This document shows positions 52,603-63,958 of a stretch of DNA of 64,000 nt, one piece after another. The notes under the pieces were generated by a model. That model searched no databases, had not been told where the DNA came from, and was given only the letters and a program-made list of their open reading frames with translations. This stretch comes from Cryobacterium sp. PH29-G1. Its GTDB lineage: Bacteria > Actinomycetota > Actinomycetes > Actinomycetales > Microbacteriaceae. The stretch lies in NCBI RefSeq assembly GCF_030063365.1, contig NZ_JASISY010000009.1, positions 35,525-99,524 on the forward strand. The letters are read 5' to 3'. A program made the position numbers and the translations under genes. The number at the start of each line of letters is the position of its first letter. Position 1 is the first letter of the stretch.

Positions 52603-54275
52603 ACCAGAACCCTTTCAACGGTGGGGGACAAACTAAGGCTAGATGTTCCGGCGAGCCAGGTGCGGTAGCCGCCGTCGAGATTGCGCACGTCGAATCCATG
52701 CTGAGACAGAATACGCGCTGCGGTGTGCCCGCGCTGGCCGACCTGGCAGTGCACGATCAGCCGCACCCGCGGCAGCTCCCCCAGCCGATCGCGCAGCTCA
52801 TCGAGCGACACGTTGAGCGCACCGGGAATGTTGCCGGCGGCAAATTCGCCCGCCGATCGCACGTCCACGAGCACCGCGCCCGAGACGCGCGCCTCCGCCA
52901 GCTCGTGCCATTGCACGTTCACGCTGGTTTTCCGCGCCAGGTTGTCGGCGACGTAGCCGAGCTGGTTGATCGGGTCCTTCGCCGAGGAATACTGCGGCGC
53001 GTAGGCAAGCTCCAGGCGGGCCAAAGCGGATGCCCCCAACCCCGCCGCCATCGCCACCGCGAGCACGTCGATGCGTTTGTCCACCCCGGCACCGCCCACG
53101 ATCTGGGCACCGAGAATGGCATCGGACTCGGCATCGATCAGGAGCTTGATGGACATCCCCTCCGCGCCGGGGTAGTAACCGGCGTGGCTGGAGGGGTGCG
53201 TGTGCACGATGCGGTGGGCGCGGCCGGCCGCGATCAGACGCTTTTCGCTCCACCCGACCAGGGCCACGGTCAGGCCGAAGATTCCGAGGATTCCGGTGCC
53301 GAGAGCCGGGGCGGCATGCTCGGCGGTGCCGGAAATACTGTCGGCGACGGAACGCCCGTGGCGGTTGGCGAGTCCGGCCATGGTGATGAGCACGCCGGAG
53401 CGGTCGATGGCATCCGTTTTCTCAACACCGTCGCCGACCGCGAAGATGCGCGGGTCACTGGTGGCTTGCGTGCCGTCGACCCAGACGCCGCCGCTTTCAC
53501 CGATTCGAAGGCCCGCCTGCTCGGCGAGCGTCACGTCGGGCGTTACGCCACTGGCGTCGATCACGAGGTCGGCGGGCACCGTCGTGCCGTCGCTGAGCCC
53601 CACCCTGCCGGGCTCAGCGGCTCCGGTGACGGTGGTATTCAATCGCACATCGACGCCGCTCTCGCGCACCCGATCGAGCACCGGCGCGGCCATTTCGCCA
53701 TCGAGCGGGGTGAAAATCTGTGGCCCACGCTGCACGAGGGTCACGTGCAGGCCGCGGTGCACCAGGTTTTCGACGGCTTCGAGACCGATGAATCCACCGC
53801 CGATGACCACAGCGGATGCCGTGCCCCCGTCGGCATGAACGTCGGCTAGAACCGCCGTGATGTGATCGACGTCGTCAACCGTGCGCAGCGTGTGCGTGGG
53901 AATGGCGCTGTCGGTCGCGGCGGAGCGGGCCGTGGCACCGGCGGCGAGCACGAGACGGTCGTAGTCTTCGACGCTCTCGGCACCGGTGAGCAGATTGCGC
54001 ACCGAGACGGTCTGGGCCACGCGGTCGATCTGCACGACCTCGGTGTCGATGCGCACGTCGAGGGCGAAGCGGTCTTGGAGGGATTCGGGGGTCTGCAACA
54101 GCAGCTCACGGCGATCGCGGATGACTCCCCCGACGAAATAGGGCAGGCCACAGTTCGCGAACGACACATAGTGGCCGCGTTCGAACACGATGATCTCGGC
54201 CGTCTCGTCGAGTCGACGCAATCGGGTAGCCGCCGACATGCCACCGGCAACTCCGCCTACGATAACAATTTTCAC
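52599..54275 (-). CDS. CoA-disulfide/persulfide reductase fused to rhodanese
   Basis: 558 aa from GTG 54273-54275, with TGGAGG six bases upstream; the frame to 54371 runs into a repeat. Two-dinucleotide-binding flavoprotein: FAD motif VKIVIVGGVAGGMSAATRLR, active-site Cys in SFANCGLPYFVGGVI (redox Cys of CoA-disulfide reductases), NAD motif VVIGGGFIGLEAVENL, and FAVGDGVEKTD. A C-terminal rhodanese domain (about 465-555) has HCQVGQRGHTA. This CoADR-RHD architecture reduces persulfides or polysulfides and CoA disulfide. First gene of the cst operon. Confidence 0.9.
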
Positions 54276-54354
54276 ATTTGCCTCCAGTATCAGGATGCCC
54301 CAGCGGGTATCGCCGCACAACTCGCGAGCCGGTTTGGCGGCATCCGTTCGCTCA

Positions 54355-54438
54355 GGGCCCACCTTATGCAACCGGGCCCATGATCTAGCCTGGGCCCAGT
54401 TTCCGGGCCCGGGCCCGGAAACAGGAGCAGGCCCGGAA
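54355..54438. repeat. GGGCCC repeat element family B, copy 4 (inverted)
   Basis: Opposite orientation: GGGCCCACCTTATGCAACC..., inner arms with GGGCCCATGATCTAGCC and TGGGCCCAG, then TTTCCGGGCCCGGGCCCGG and a degenerate GGCCCGG. It lies just 3' of copA (stop 54452) and upstream of the reductase gene, with the element starting 80 bp from its GTG. Confidence 0.8.
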
Positions 54439-54451
54439 ACTGGAGCGGGCG

Positions 54452-56704
54452 CTAGGCGGGGAGCGCCCGAAAACCTCGCAGGCGCAGGCTGTTGGTCACC
54501 ACGAAGATCGACGACAGTGCCATCGCGGCACCGGCGATCAGCGGGTTCAGCAGCCCGGCCATCGCGAGCGGAATCGCCGCGACGTTGTAGGCGAAGGCCC
54601 AGAACAGGTTGGCCTTGATCGTTCCGAGGGTACGCCGAGACAAGCGGATGGCGTCCGCCGCCGCGAGCAGGTCGCTGCGCATCAGGGTCAAATCGCTCGC
54701 CTCGATCGCGACGTCCGTGCCCGACCCCATGGCAATGCCTAGGTCTGCGGTCGCGAGCGCGACGGCATCGTTCACGCCATCACCCACCATCGCCACCACG
54801 TGGCCCTGCGCCTGCAACTCCCGAATCACCTTGGCCTTATCGGCGGGCAGCACTCCGGCGGTCACGTCGGTGATGCCACACTCGGCCGCGACGCTGCGCG
54901 CCACGATCTCATTGTCACCGGTCACGAGCATGGGCGTCAGACCGAGCGCACGAAAGCGCGCAATCGCGGCGGTGCTGGTGGGCTTGATCGTGTCGGCGAC
55001 GGTGAGCACGCCACGCACCTGGCCCGCCCAGGCCACCATGACGGCGGTTTTTCCGAGCCCCTCGGCGGTGGCCATCATGGCCTGCATCGAGACCGGAACG
55101 GTGATGTGCCACCGGTCGGTGAGCCAGGCCGGTCGTCCGACCAGAATCTCGCGTCCCTCCACCGTGGCCTGCACGCCGAGCCCCTGCTCCGACGCAAACG
55201 TGGTCGCGTCCGGCAGCGTGCCGATCCGCGCGCGCGCTCCCTGGGTGATGGCGCGAGCGATCGGATGCTCCGACCCGCTCTCGGCCGCCCCGGCCAGTTT
55301 CAGCAGCTCATCTTCGTCACCGCACTCGTACACCTCAACGGTCGAGAGGGTCATTCGCCCGGTGGTGACCGTGCCGGTCTTGTCGAGCACGATCGTGTCG
55401 ACCCGGCGCGTGGATTCCAGAACCTGGGGTCCCTTGATCAGAATGCCCAGCTGTGCGCCACGCCCGGTTCCCACCAGCAGCGCGGTCGGCGTGGCCAGCC
55501 CGAGCGCGCAGGGGCAGGCAATAATCAGAGTCGCCACGGCCGCGGTGAAGGCCATCGCCGCGCCGGCGCCGACCAGCAACCAGCCGGCCAGGGTGGCCAG
55601 GGCCAGCCCGATCACGATCGGCACGAACACTCCGGAGATCCGGTCAGCGAGGCGCTGCACCTCGGCCTTGCCGGTCTGGGCCTGTTCCACCATGCGCCCA
55701 ATATGGGCCAGTTCGGTGTCGGCACCGATTTGGGTGGCCCGCACCACGAGCCGCCCGCCGGAGTTCAGGGTGGCACCCACGACACTGTCACCGGGTCCCA
55801 CCTCGATCGGCACCGATTCGCCGGTGAGCAGGCTCGCATCGATAGCGGATGCGCCATCAACGATCACGCCGTCGGTCGCGATTTTCTCGCCCGGCCGTAC
55901 GACGAACTGGTCACCGACCACGAGCTGCGCGGTACTGATGCGGCTCTCCACACCATCCCGCAGCAGCGTGGTCTCTTTGGCGCCGAGCTCGAGCAACGCC
56001 TGCAGGGCAGCACCGGAGTTGCGCTTGGCGCGCGCCTCCGCGTAGCGACCGGCCAGAATGAACACGGTGACAGCGGATGCCACCTCGAGGTAGATCTCGT
56101 TGGCGCCGCTACCCGGAGTCGCCGAGAACTCGAAACTCATGGTCATGCCGGGAGCACCGGCCAGACCGAAGAACAGGGCGTAGAGCGACCAGCTGAGCGC
56201 GGCGAGCACGCCGACGCTCACCAGGGTGTCCATGGTCGCAGCGCCGTGGCGAGCGTTCACCCAGGCGGCGCGATGAAATGGCCAGGCACCCCAGACGGCG
56301 ACTGGGGCCGCGAGGGTCAGGGCCAGCCACTGCCAGTTCGTGAACTGCAGCACGGGAATCATCGACAGGGCGGCCACCGGCAGGGCCAACGCGCTCGAGA
56401 TGATCAGGCGTTGGCGCAGGGCCGACACCTCGAGGGCTGCGGCGTCTGGCGCGCCTTCGGGTGTGGCCGCCACGCTGGGCGGCAGCGGCCGCTCGGCCGT
56501 GTAGCCGGTGGCCTCAATGGTCTTGATGGCATCGTCAATACTCGTATCGGCGGGCAACACCACGCTCGCCTTTTCGGTGGCGTAGTTGACCGTGGCGGAG
56601 ACGCCGGGCATCCGGTTCAGTTTTTTCTCAATGCGGGCGGCACACGAGGCGCAGGTCATACCGCCCACGAGAAGGTCGACCGGCTGGCCGAGGTCGGCGG
56701 CCAT
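54452..56704 (-). CDS. copA: CopA, Cu(I)-translocating P1B-type ATPase
   Basis: 750 aa. N-terminal heavy-metal-associated domain with GMTCASCAARIEKK (CxxC 18-21), then eight membrane helices. The metal-path CPC is in IIACPCALGLATP; the phosphorylated Asp in VLDKTGTVTTG; TGDN in MLVTGDNEIVARSV; hinge MVGDGVNDAVALATAD. It exports Cu(I) from the cytosol. The ATG shares a base with the copZ stop (TGATG). Confidence 0.96.
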   Translation of the reverse strand: MAADLGQPVDLLVGGMTCASCAARIEKKLNRMPGVSATVNYATEKASVVLPADTSIDDAIKTIEATGYTAERPLPPSVAATPEGAPDAAALEVSALRQRLIISSALALPVAALSMIPVLQFTNWQWLALTLAAPVAVWGAWPFHRAAWVNARHGAATMDTLVSVGVLAALSWSLYALFFGLAGAPGMTMSFEFSATPGSGANEIYLEVASAVTVFILAGRYAEARAKRNSGAALQALLELGAKETTLLRDGVESRISTAQLVVGDQFVVRPGEKIATDGVIVDGASAIDASLLTGESVPIEVGPGDSVVGATLNSGGRLVVRATQIGADTELAHIGRMVEQAQTGKAEVQRLADRISGVFVPIVIGLALATLAGWLLVGAGAAMAFTAAVATLIIACPCALGLATPTALLVGTGRGAQLGILIKGPQVLESTRRVDTIVLDKTGTVTTGRMTLSTVEVYECGDEDELLKLAGAAESGSEHPIARAITQGARARIGTLPDATTFASEQGLGVQATVEGREILVGRPAWLTDRWHITVPVSMQAMMATAEGLGKTAVMVAWAGQVRGVLTVADTIKPTSTAAIARFRALGLTPMLVTGDNEIVARSVAAECGITDVTAGVLPADKAKVIRELQAQGHVVAMVGDGVNDAVALATADLGIAMGSGTDVAIEASDLTLMRSDLLAAADAIRLSRRTLGTIKANLFWAFAYNVAAIPLAMAGLLNPLIAGAAMALSSIFVVTNSLRLRGFRALPA

Positions 56705-56934
56705 CAGGCGGCGGCTACCAGCTGGTAGCCTGCTTCCTCGACGGCGGCGGCAACCAGGGTGCGGTCCAGCGCATCGGCGCTCGTGACGGTCACCCGCGAG
56801 GTGCCGCCCTTAACGAGGTCAACACTCACGTTTTCGGCGCCCGCGATGAGCCCGATCTCTTCGGTCACGCTCGCAACACAGTGGTTGCAGGTCATTCCTG
56901 CAACGGAATAGGCGGTGGTGGTGCTCATAGTCAA
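56704..56934 (-). CDS. copZ: CopZ, copper chaperone (HMA domain)
   Basis: 76 aa, a single ferredoxin-like HMA domain: YSVAGMTCNHCVASVTEEIG with the CxxC Cu(I) site. It carries Cu(I) to CopA and perhaps CsoR. First gene of copZ-copA, transcribed away from csoR. The leader has a 7-bp stem CGAATGA-GCAT-TCATTCG (56955-56972) and a CsoR box. Confidence 0.93.
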   Translation of the reverse strand: MTMSTTTAYSVAGMTCNHCVASVTEEIGLIAGAENVSVDLVKGGTSRVTVTSADALDRTLVAAAVEEAGYQLVAAA

Positions 56935-56976
56935 ACCTCACTGACTTCAACCCCCGAATGAGCATTCATTCGGAGA

Positions 56977-57019
56977 TACCCCTTGGGGGTACTTGTCCAC
57001 CCTATACCCCGAGGGGGTA
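56977..57019. promoter_or_regulatory. Two CsoR boxes in the copZ-csoR divergent promoter
   Basis: TACCCCTTGGGGGTA (56977-56991) and TACCCCGAGGGGGTA (57005-57019) are G-tract palindromes of the known CsoR type, 13 bases apart, between copZ and csoR. One could serve each promoter. Confidence 0.82.
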
Positions 57020-57059
57020 AAGTGTGGGTATGGTTCCGAACGATGCAGAGGACAGTGTG

Positions 57060-57377
57060 ATGACCGAGTCAGACCCGGGTGAGACCCACGACGGCCCGCA
57101 CGGCTATATCTCCAATAAGGATGCCTACCTCAAGCGCCTGCGCCGAATCGAGGGGCAGGCCCGCGGGCTGCAGGGCATGGTCACCGACGACAAGTACTGC
57201 ATCGATATTCTCACCCAGATCTCGGCCATGACGAGCGCGCTCGAATCGGTCGCCCTCGGCTTGCTCGACGACCACCTCAATCACTGCGTGTTGCACGCGG
57301 CCATGGCCGGCGGCGCCGAAGCCGAGGCCAAGATGACGGAGGCGTCGGCGGCCATCGCCCGCCTGGTGCGTTCCTAA
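57060..57377 (+). CDS. csoR: CsoR, copper-sensing repressor
   Basis: 105 aa from ATG 57060 (GAGGA eight bases upstream); in-frame GTG 57057, ATG 57030 and GTG 57024 are alternatives. CsoR fold with LKRLRRIEGQARGLQGMV; Cu(I) ligands Cys in DDKYCIDILTQI and His-Cys in LDDHLNHCVLHA. Cu(I) releases it from G-tract operators, here two sites upstream. It is divergent from copZA, giving autoregulation and control of export. Confidence 0.93.
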   Translation: MTESDPGETHDGPHGYISNKDAYLKRLRRIEGQARGLQGMVTDDKYCIDILTQISAMTSALESVALGLLDDHLNHCVLHAAMAGGAEAEAKMTEASAAIARLVRS

Positions 57378-57381
57378 GGAA

Positions 57382-57397
57382 CGGACCTTTGGCCCTA
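57382..57397 (+). promoter_or_regulatory. DevR-type box upstream of devR
   Basis: CGGACCTTTGGCCCTA, one of four 16-mers sharing approximately GKGACYTNNGRCCCTA. It lies 82 bp before the devR start. Mycobacterial DevR/DosR sites (GGGACTWWAGTCCC) have the same half-sites. Confidence 0.65.
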
Positions 57398-57478
57398 GTC
57401 TCCGGGCGTGACCGCGCGCAACACTGTTAACACCCAGAGCGTTAATAGTTACTGCCCGGCCCCATCCGAAGGATCACC

Positions 57479-59861
<2,383 letters not shown>

Positions 59862-59892
59862 CTAACCTTGGCATGACTTCGGGGGGTTAACC

Positions 59893-60747
59893 CTACGAAC
59901 GGGTGGTTCTGGTGACAATTGTCGGGCAGGTGATGTGCAGCAGCACCTCGTGGCTGACCGATCCCATCAGCAGCCGCTGCAGCGATCCGCGACCCCGAGT
60001 GCCGACGACGAGCAATTGGGCGTGCTTGGCGGCAGAGACAAGCGCCCGCGCCGGTGATTCATCGGATTCGAGAATCTGGTGCACCACGAGGTCCGGATAG
60101 TGCTCGGTGAGGCCGGCCACGCTCTCCGACAGCACGACGCGTTCCTCCTCCATCCGCTCGTTCACGGCGTCGGCGGGGATGCTGCGCAGCACCCGACGAT
60201 TCGGCAGGCGCACCGCGTAGAGGGCGAACAGTTCCTGGCCGGTGCGGTCAGCCTCCGCGGCGGCGAACGCCACCGCGGCGACAGAGTCAGCCGAACCATC
60301 GACGCCGACGTACACACCGGAGCGCACTTCATCGGGCAGCGCGGGGATGACGGCGACGGGGCAGGTCGACAGGGCGGCGATCTGCAGGCTCACACTGCCG
60401 AACAGCTCGCCCTCAACCCGGCCCTTTTGGTCCGTGCCCACGACGATGAGAGCAGCGTCTTTCGACAACTCGCTGAGCACGCGCGGGGCGCTGCCGGTAC
60501 GCAGCTCGGTCTGGGTGACGACAGTGGGGGCCAGGGTCGCCGCCCGCTCCGCGGCGTCGGCGAGCAGCTTCTTCTCCGCGTCGAGGATGGAATCGTAGTA
60601 GCCATAACCGTCGGCCAGCCAGGTTTCGTACACGGTGTGCATGAGGGTCACCGGGCTTTTCACCGTCTCGGCCCGGGTCATGGCCCACGCCAGGGCGGTC
60701 TCGCCGGCAGCTGAATCATCAATGCCAACCACGATCGTCCGGTTCAT
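59893..60747 (-). CDS. Tandem UspA universal stress protein
   Basis: 284 aa with two Usp domains. Domain 1: RTIVVGIDDSAAGETALAWA, GTDQKGRVEGELFGSVSLQI. Domain 2: GVYVGVDGSADSVAAVAFAA and VVGTRGRGSLQRLLMGSVSH, a full G-x2-G-x9-G-S ATP-binding motif. Similar proteins (Rv2623 family) belong to the mycobacterial dormancy regulon. A DevR-like box lies at 60857-60872, about 110 bp upstream. First gene of the putative usp-devS unit. Confidence 0.93.
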   Translation of the reverse strand: MNRTIVVGIDDSAAGETALAWAMTRAETVKSPVTLMHTVYETWLADGYGYYDSILDAEKKLLADAAERAATLAPTVVTQTELRTGSAPRVLSELSKDAALIVVGTDQKGRVEGELFGSVSLQIAALSTCPVAVIPALPDEVRSGVYVGVDGSADSVAAVAFAAAEADRTGQELFALYAVRLPNRRVLRSIPADAVNERMEEERVVLSESVAGLTEHYPDLVVHQILESDESPARALVSAAKHAQLLVVGTRGRGSLQRLLMGSVSHEVLLHITCPTIVTRTTRS

Positions 60748-60856
60748 CGCTCTACCTCGTTCTAAATCGGGGGGCGCAGCAGTGCAATCCCGCTACGAGC
60801 GAAAAGCTGATGCCCATCGCCTTGAGTCCATCCTGTCAGCCAACGCATCGAACCAA

Positions 60857-60872
60857 TAGGGCCGGAAGTCCC
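60857..60872 (-). promoter_or_regulatory. DevR-type box upstream of usp-devS
   Basis: On the minus strand GGGACTTCCGGCCCTA, matching the other three boxes at almost every half-site base. It lies in the divergent usp-adh region, 44 bp from the next box. Confidence 0.68.
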
Positions 60873-60915
60873 GATTGGGCTGATATTTGGTGGCAACCGG
60901 CGAAGGCGACGCGAG

Positions 60916-60931
60916 GGGACTTTCGACCCTA
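60916..60931 (+). promoter_or_regulatory. DevR-type box upstream of alcohol dehydrogenase
   Basis: GGGACTTTCGACCCTA on the plus strand, about 78 bp before the dehydrogenase GTG. Paired with 60857-60872 in the same divergent region. Confidence 0.68.
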
Positions 60932-61009
60932 GTCGCACGATCTTTTCGGTCGTACCGTAACTATGACGGGTGGATCAGCCGCCCATTTTCGCGAATCAAG
61001 GAGATATCC

Positions 61010-62065
61010 GTGAAGGCACTTGTCTATGGCGGCCCCGGCCTGAAGAGTTGGACCGACGTTCCCGACCCGACGCTGCACAGTGCGACCGATGCCATCGTGC
61101 GTGTGGACACCACAACCATCTGCGGCACCGACCTGCACATCCTCAAGGGCGACGTTCCCGCCGTCACGGTGGGACGCATCCTCGGCCATGAGGGTGTCGG
61201 CACGATCACCGAGGTCGGCTCGGCGGTGAGCAACCTGCAGGTCGGCGACCGGGTCATCATTTCCTGCATCAAGAGCTGCGGCCACTGCAGCAACTGCAGC
61301 AACGGGCTCTACTCGCACTGTCTCGGCGACGAGGGTGCCTCAGGCATCGGCTGGGTGTTCGGTCACCTCATCGACGGCACCCAGGCCGAGTTCGTGCGCG
61401 TGCCCTACGCCGACAACTCCCTGCACAAGCTGCCGGAGGGGGTCAGCGACGACCAGGGCGTCATGCTCAGCGATATTCTGCCGACCGGTTTCGAGATCGG
61501 CGTGCAGTACGGCCGGGTCAAGCCCGGCGATGTGGTCGCCGTGATCGGCGCGGGCCCGGTTGGCCTCGCTGCCATCGCCACCGCCGGCCTCTACGGGGCC
61601 GCCACCATCATCGCGATCGACCTCGACGAGAACCGCCTGGAGCGGGCTCGCGACTTCGGTGCCACCGACACGGTCGTGTCCGGTGCCGCCGATTGGAAAG
61701 ACCAGGTGTTGGCGCTCACCGACGGCGCCGGGGTGGATGTGGCCATTGAGGCCGTCGGCATTCCGGCGACCTTCACCATGGCCACCGAGATCGTGCGCCC
61801 GGGCGGCAACGTCGCCAACGTGGGCGTACACGGCAAGCCCGTCGACCTGCACCTCGAGAACCTGTGGATTCAAAACATCAACATCAGCATGGGACTGGTC
61901 AACGCCAACACCACGAAGATGCTGCTCAAGCTCGTGGCGAGCAAGAAGCTGCCGGCCGAGAAGCTAGCCACGCACCACTTCAGCTTCGACCAGTTTCTTG
62001 AGGCCTACGACACCTTCGGTCGCGCCGCCGAAACCAAGGCGCTCAAGGTTGTCATTTCCCGTTAG
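61010..62065 (+). CDS. Zinc-dependent alcohol dehydrogenase
   Basis: 351 aa from GTG 61010 with AAGGAG at good spacing; the frame opens at 60887, through the DevR box. MDR family: catalytic zinc ligands Cys in TTICGTDLHILKG and His-Glu in ILGHEGVG; structural zinc CIKSCGHCSNCSNGLYSHC (four Cys); NAD motif VAVIGAGPVGLAAIATAGL. It interconverts alcohols and aldehydes; substrate unknown. Probably cotranscribed with the flavodoxin-like gene, 25 bp downstream. Confidence 0.92.
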   Translation: MKALVYGGPGLKSWTDVPDPTLHSATDAIVRVDTTTICGTDLHILKGDVPAVTVGRILGHEGVGTITEVGSAVSNLQVGDRVIISCIKSCGHCSNCSNGLYSHCLGDEGASGIGWVFGHLIDGTQAEFVRVPYADNSLHKLPEGVSDDQGVMLSDILPTGFEIGVQYGRVKPGDVVAVIGAGPVGLAAIATAGLYGAATIIAIDLDENRLERARDFGATDTVVSGAADWKDQVLALTDGAGVDVAIEAVGIPATFTMATEIVRPGGNVANVGVHGKPVDLHLENLWIQNINISMGLVNANTTKMLLKLVASKKLPAEKLATHHFSFDQFLEAYDTFGRAAETKALKVVISR

Positions 62066-62090
62066 TTCGCAATAATCTCTTGGAGGCACC

Positions 62091-62657
62091 ATGCGCGCCC
62101 TGATCGTTTTCGAATCGATGTACGGCAATACCCGTCTCGTCGCCGAGGCGATCGGGCGCGGCCTGGCGCCGGCCGAGGTGATCCTGATCCCCGCCAGCCA
62201 GGCGGCTGGAGTGGACCTGAGCAATATTGACCTGCTCGTGGTCGGCGGCCCCACCCACGTGCACGGCATGAGTCGGCCCAGCACCCGGCGGGGCGCCATC
62301 GACGCCGCCGTCACACCCCAGCACATCCTCCATCTCGAAGCGGATGCCGCCGGCAACGGAGTGCGGGAATGGCTCGACTCCCTGCACGGGCTGACCTGCC
62401 GGGCCGCAGCATTCGACACCCGCCAGGAGGGGCCGGTGTTGCTGACCGGGCACGCCGCCAAGAGCATCGGCAAGCACCTCCTCGAAGCGGGCGCCGATCT
62501 GGTGTCCGGCGCGACGAGTTTTCTGGTGACCAAGAGCATTGCGTTGGTGCCGGGCGAGGTTCGCCGCGCCGAGGCGTGGGGTGCCGTGCTCCTGCAACGG
62601 TCGACCGCCGCGCCGCAGCATCCGTTTCTGAACACCGGCTCGCTCGACACCGCGTGA
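62091..62657 (+). CDS. Flavodoxin-domain protein
   Basis: 188 aa from ATG 62091 with GGAGG upstream. The N-terminus MRALIVFESMYGNTRLVAEA is the FMN-phosphate loop; DLLVVGGPTHVHGMSRPSTR is the second flavin loop. The C-terminal ~40 residues (SFLVTKSIALVPGEVRRAEA) extend past a basic flavodoxin. It may feed electrons to an unknown partner under low oxygen. Second gene after the dehydrogenase. Confidence 0.85.
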   Translation: MRALIVFESMYGNTRLVAEAIGRGLAPAEVILIPASQAAGVDLSNIDLLVVGGPTHVHGMSRPSTRRGAIDAAVTPQHILHLEADAAGNGVREWLDSLHGLTCRAAAFDTRQEGPVLLTGHAAKSIGKHLLEAGADLVSGATSFLVTKSIALVPGEVRRAEAWGAVLLQRSTAAPQHPFLNTGSLDTA

Positions 62658-62671
62658 CAATAGTTCGCGAC

Positions 62672-62687
62672 GTGACTTAAGGCCCTA
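62672..62687 (+). promoter_or_regulatory. DevR-type box upstream of third usp
   Basis: GTGACTTAAGGCCCTA, 97 bp before the usp ATG. Fourth member of the set. Confidence 0.62.
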
Positions 62688-62705
62688 CGCGGGGGAACCG
62701 GTCGT

Positions 62706-62725
62706 GACTAATCTGAGTATTAGTC
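62706..62725. promoter_or_regulatory. Inverted repeat GACTAAT...ATTAGTC upstream of usp
   Basis: GACTAAT (62706-62712) and ATTAGTC (62719-62725) are perfect arms around CTGAGT, between the DevR box and the usp start. The sequence resembles the half-site GACT and AT-rich core of a promoter element. Confidence 0.45.
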
Positions 62726-62783
62726 GTTGGTGATGGTCACGAGATCCCCCTCGTGCTGCTGCACCACGGGAGGGATCGAGCTC

Positions 62784-63650
62784 ATGACGCACACACCCAC
62801 ACCGAGCCAGACTGTGGTGGCCTGGGACGGAACGGACCCCGCCAAATCAGCCCTGGATTGGGCCCTCGCCCGATCCGCCGACGGCGGCGAGTTCACCCTG
62901 GTGCACGTCCTCGATCACACGGTGTCATCGGCCGACTACTTCGTGGAGGAGTCCACGGTGGAGCGCGCCCGCGAGGTGCTCACGGATGAGGCCGACCGGG
63001 TGGGCCAACAGCACGCGGCACTCACCGTGCACGCCGATCTGCGCTCGGGTGACCCGATCGCGGAGTTGCGCGGGTTGAGCGGCGCAGACACCCTCGTCGT
63101 GGTGGGAACTCACCGCCGCCGCGGATCAACCCTGCGCTATGAATGGTCGCTGGGCGCCCGGCTGGCCAGTTCGGCCAACGGACCGGTCGCGATCATTCCG
63201 GAGAGTGACAACATGAACCGGACGGGCATCGTGGTCGGCGTCGACGGTTCGGCCGCTTCGGCGGCCGCCGTGGACTTCGCTGCGGCGGAGGCCGATCGCA
63301 CCGGCCAGGAACTGCACGCGATCCACGCCTGGCAGGAACCGCTGGTGTGGCGCGACACGTCCCAGCCCGACGCCCGGTTTCTGCAGTCCATCGAGAGCTC
63401 GCATCGACGCATCCTCGACGAGTCGCTGCTCGCGGTGTCGCGGCGGTTTCCGGCACTCCACATTCGTGCCTCGCTGCTGCGCGGCGCCCCGCAGTCGGCG
63501 CTTCTCGACGCCGCCCACGGTGCCGCTCTACTCGTGGTGGGCAACCACGGGCTCAAGGGCGTCACGAAGCTGTTGCTCGGTTCGGTGAGCCACTCCATCG
63601 TGCTCAACATCCAGTCCCCCCTGGTAGTAATCCCCGCCCCGCCCGTCTAG
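62784..63650 (+). CDS. Tandem UspA universal stress protein
   Basis: 288 aa from ATG 62784 (GGGAGGGA upstream); the frame opens at 62727. Two Usp domains: domain 1 with TVVAWDGTDPAKSALDWALA, lacking a full ATP motif (VVVGTHRRRGSTLRYEWSLG); domain 2 with GIVVGVDGSAASAAAVDFAA and VVGNHGLKGVTKLLLGSVSH, full G-x2-G-x9-G-S. Paired with a DevR box, like the usp at 59893. Stands last before a non-coding tail. Confidence 0.92.
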   Translation: MTHTPTPSQTVVAWDGTDPAKSALDWALARSADGGEFTLVHVLDHTVSSADYFVEESTVERAREVLTDEADRVGQQHAALTVHADLRSGDPIAELRGLSGADTLVVVGTHRRRGSTLRYEWSLGARLASSANGPVAIIPESDNMNRTGIVVGVDGSAASAAAVDFAAAEADRTGQELHAIHAWQEPLVWRDTSQPDARFLQSIESSHRRILDESLLAVSRRFPALHIRASLLRGAPQSALLDAAHGAALLVVGNHGLKGVTKLLLGSVSHSIVLNIQSPLVVIPAPPV

Positions 63651-63696
63651 CCCCCGCGCCGCCCGCCCGCCTTCTCGCCCCGCCCGCCCTCCTTTG

Positions 63697-63762
63697 CCCG
63701 GGCCCGGGCCCGGAAAGTGGGCCCATGCTAGATCATGGGCCCACTTGCATAAGGTGGGCCCG
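63697..63762. repeat. GGGCCC repeat element family B, copy 5
   Basis: CCCGGGCCCGGGCCCGG, AAAGTGGGCCCA, GCTAGATC, TGGGCCCACTT and GCATAAGGTGGGCCCG, 46 bp after the usp stop. Compensatory change (GTGGGCCCA / TGGGCCCAC) keeps the stem relative to copies 2 and 3, which argues the hairpin is selected. Confidence 0.85.
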
Positions 63763-63820
63763 ATGCACGCAAATCACGCCGGTGCACGGCATTCACGCCG
63801 GTGCACGACATCCAGGCCAG
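63762..63820. repeat. 19-20-bp degenerate tandem repeat
   Basis: Three units of the type GTGCACGGCATTCACGCCG (first unit GATGCACGCAAATCACGCCG, third GTGCACGACATCCAGGCCAG) follow the family B element, paralleling the 17-bp units that follow copy 1. Confidence 0.65.
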
Positions 63821-63900
63821 CGCACGCGGATTATGCAGGTGCGCGGAGTTGCTGTGGCGGGCATCCGCTGCCTCGCGCCGCCTTGCGCGGGAGGTACGCC

Positions 63901-63941
63901 GGTACGCGGGAGTTCGGGCGTGGCCGCAACTCCCGCGTACC
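63901..63941. repeat. 14-bp perfect inverted repeat
   Basis: GGTACGCGGGAGTT (63901-63914) and AACTCCCGCGTACC (63928-63941) around a 13-base loop; GGGAGTTGCGG recurs at 63951-63961. It could be a terminator, a REP unit or part of a larger element cut by the window end. Confidence 0.75.
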
Positions 63942-63958
63942 GCGACGGGCGGGAGTTG

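Noticed and set aside
54800..56728. 642-aa plus-strand ORF opposite copA
   Set aside because: Antisense frame of a well-conserved ATPase; no start signal or domain.
59884..59893. GGGTTAACCC palindrome between usp and devS considered as a fifth DevR box
   Set aside because: The half-sites are spaced differently (TAGGG...GAAGTC over 21 bp) and the match to the 16-mer is poor.
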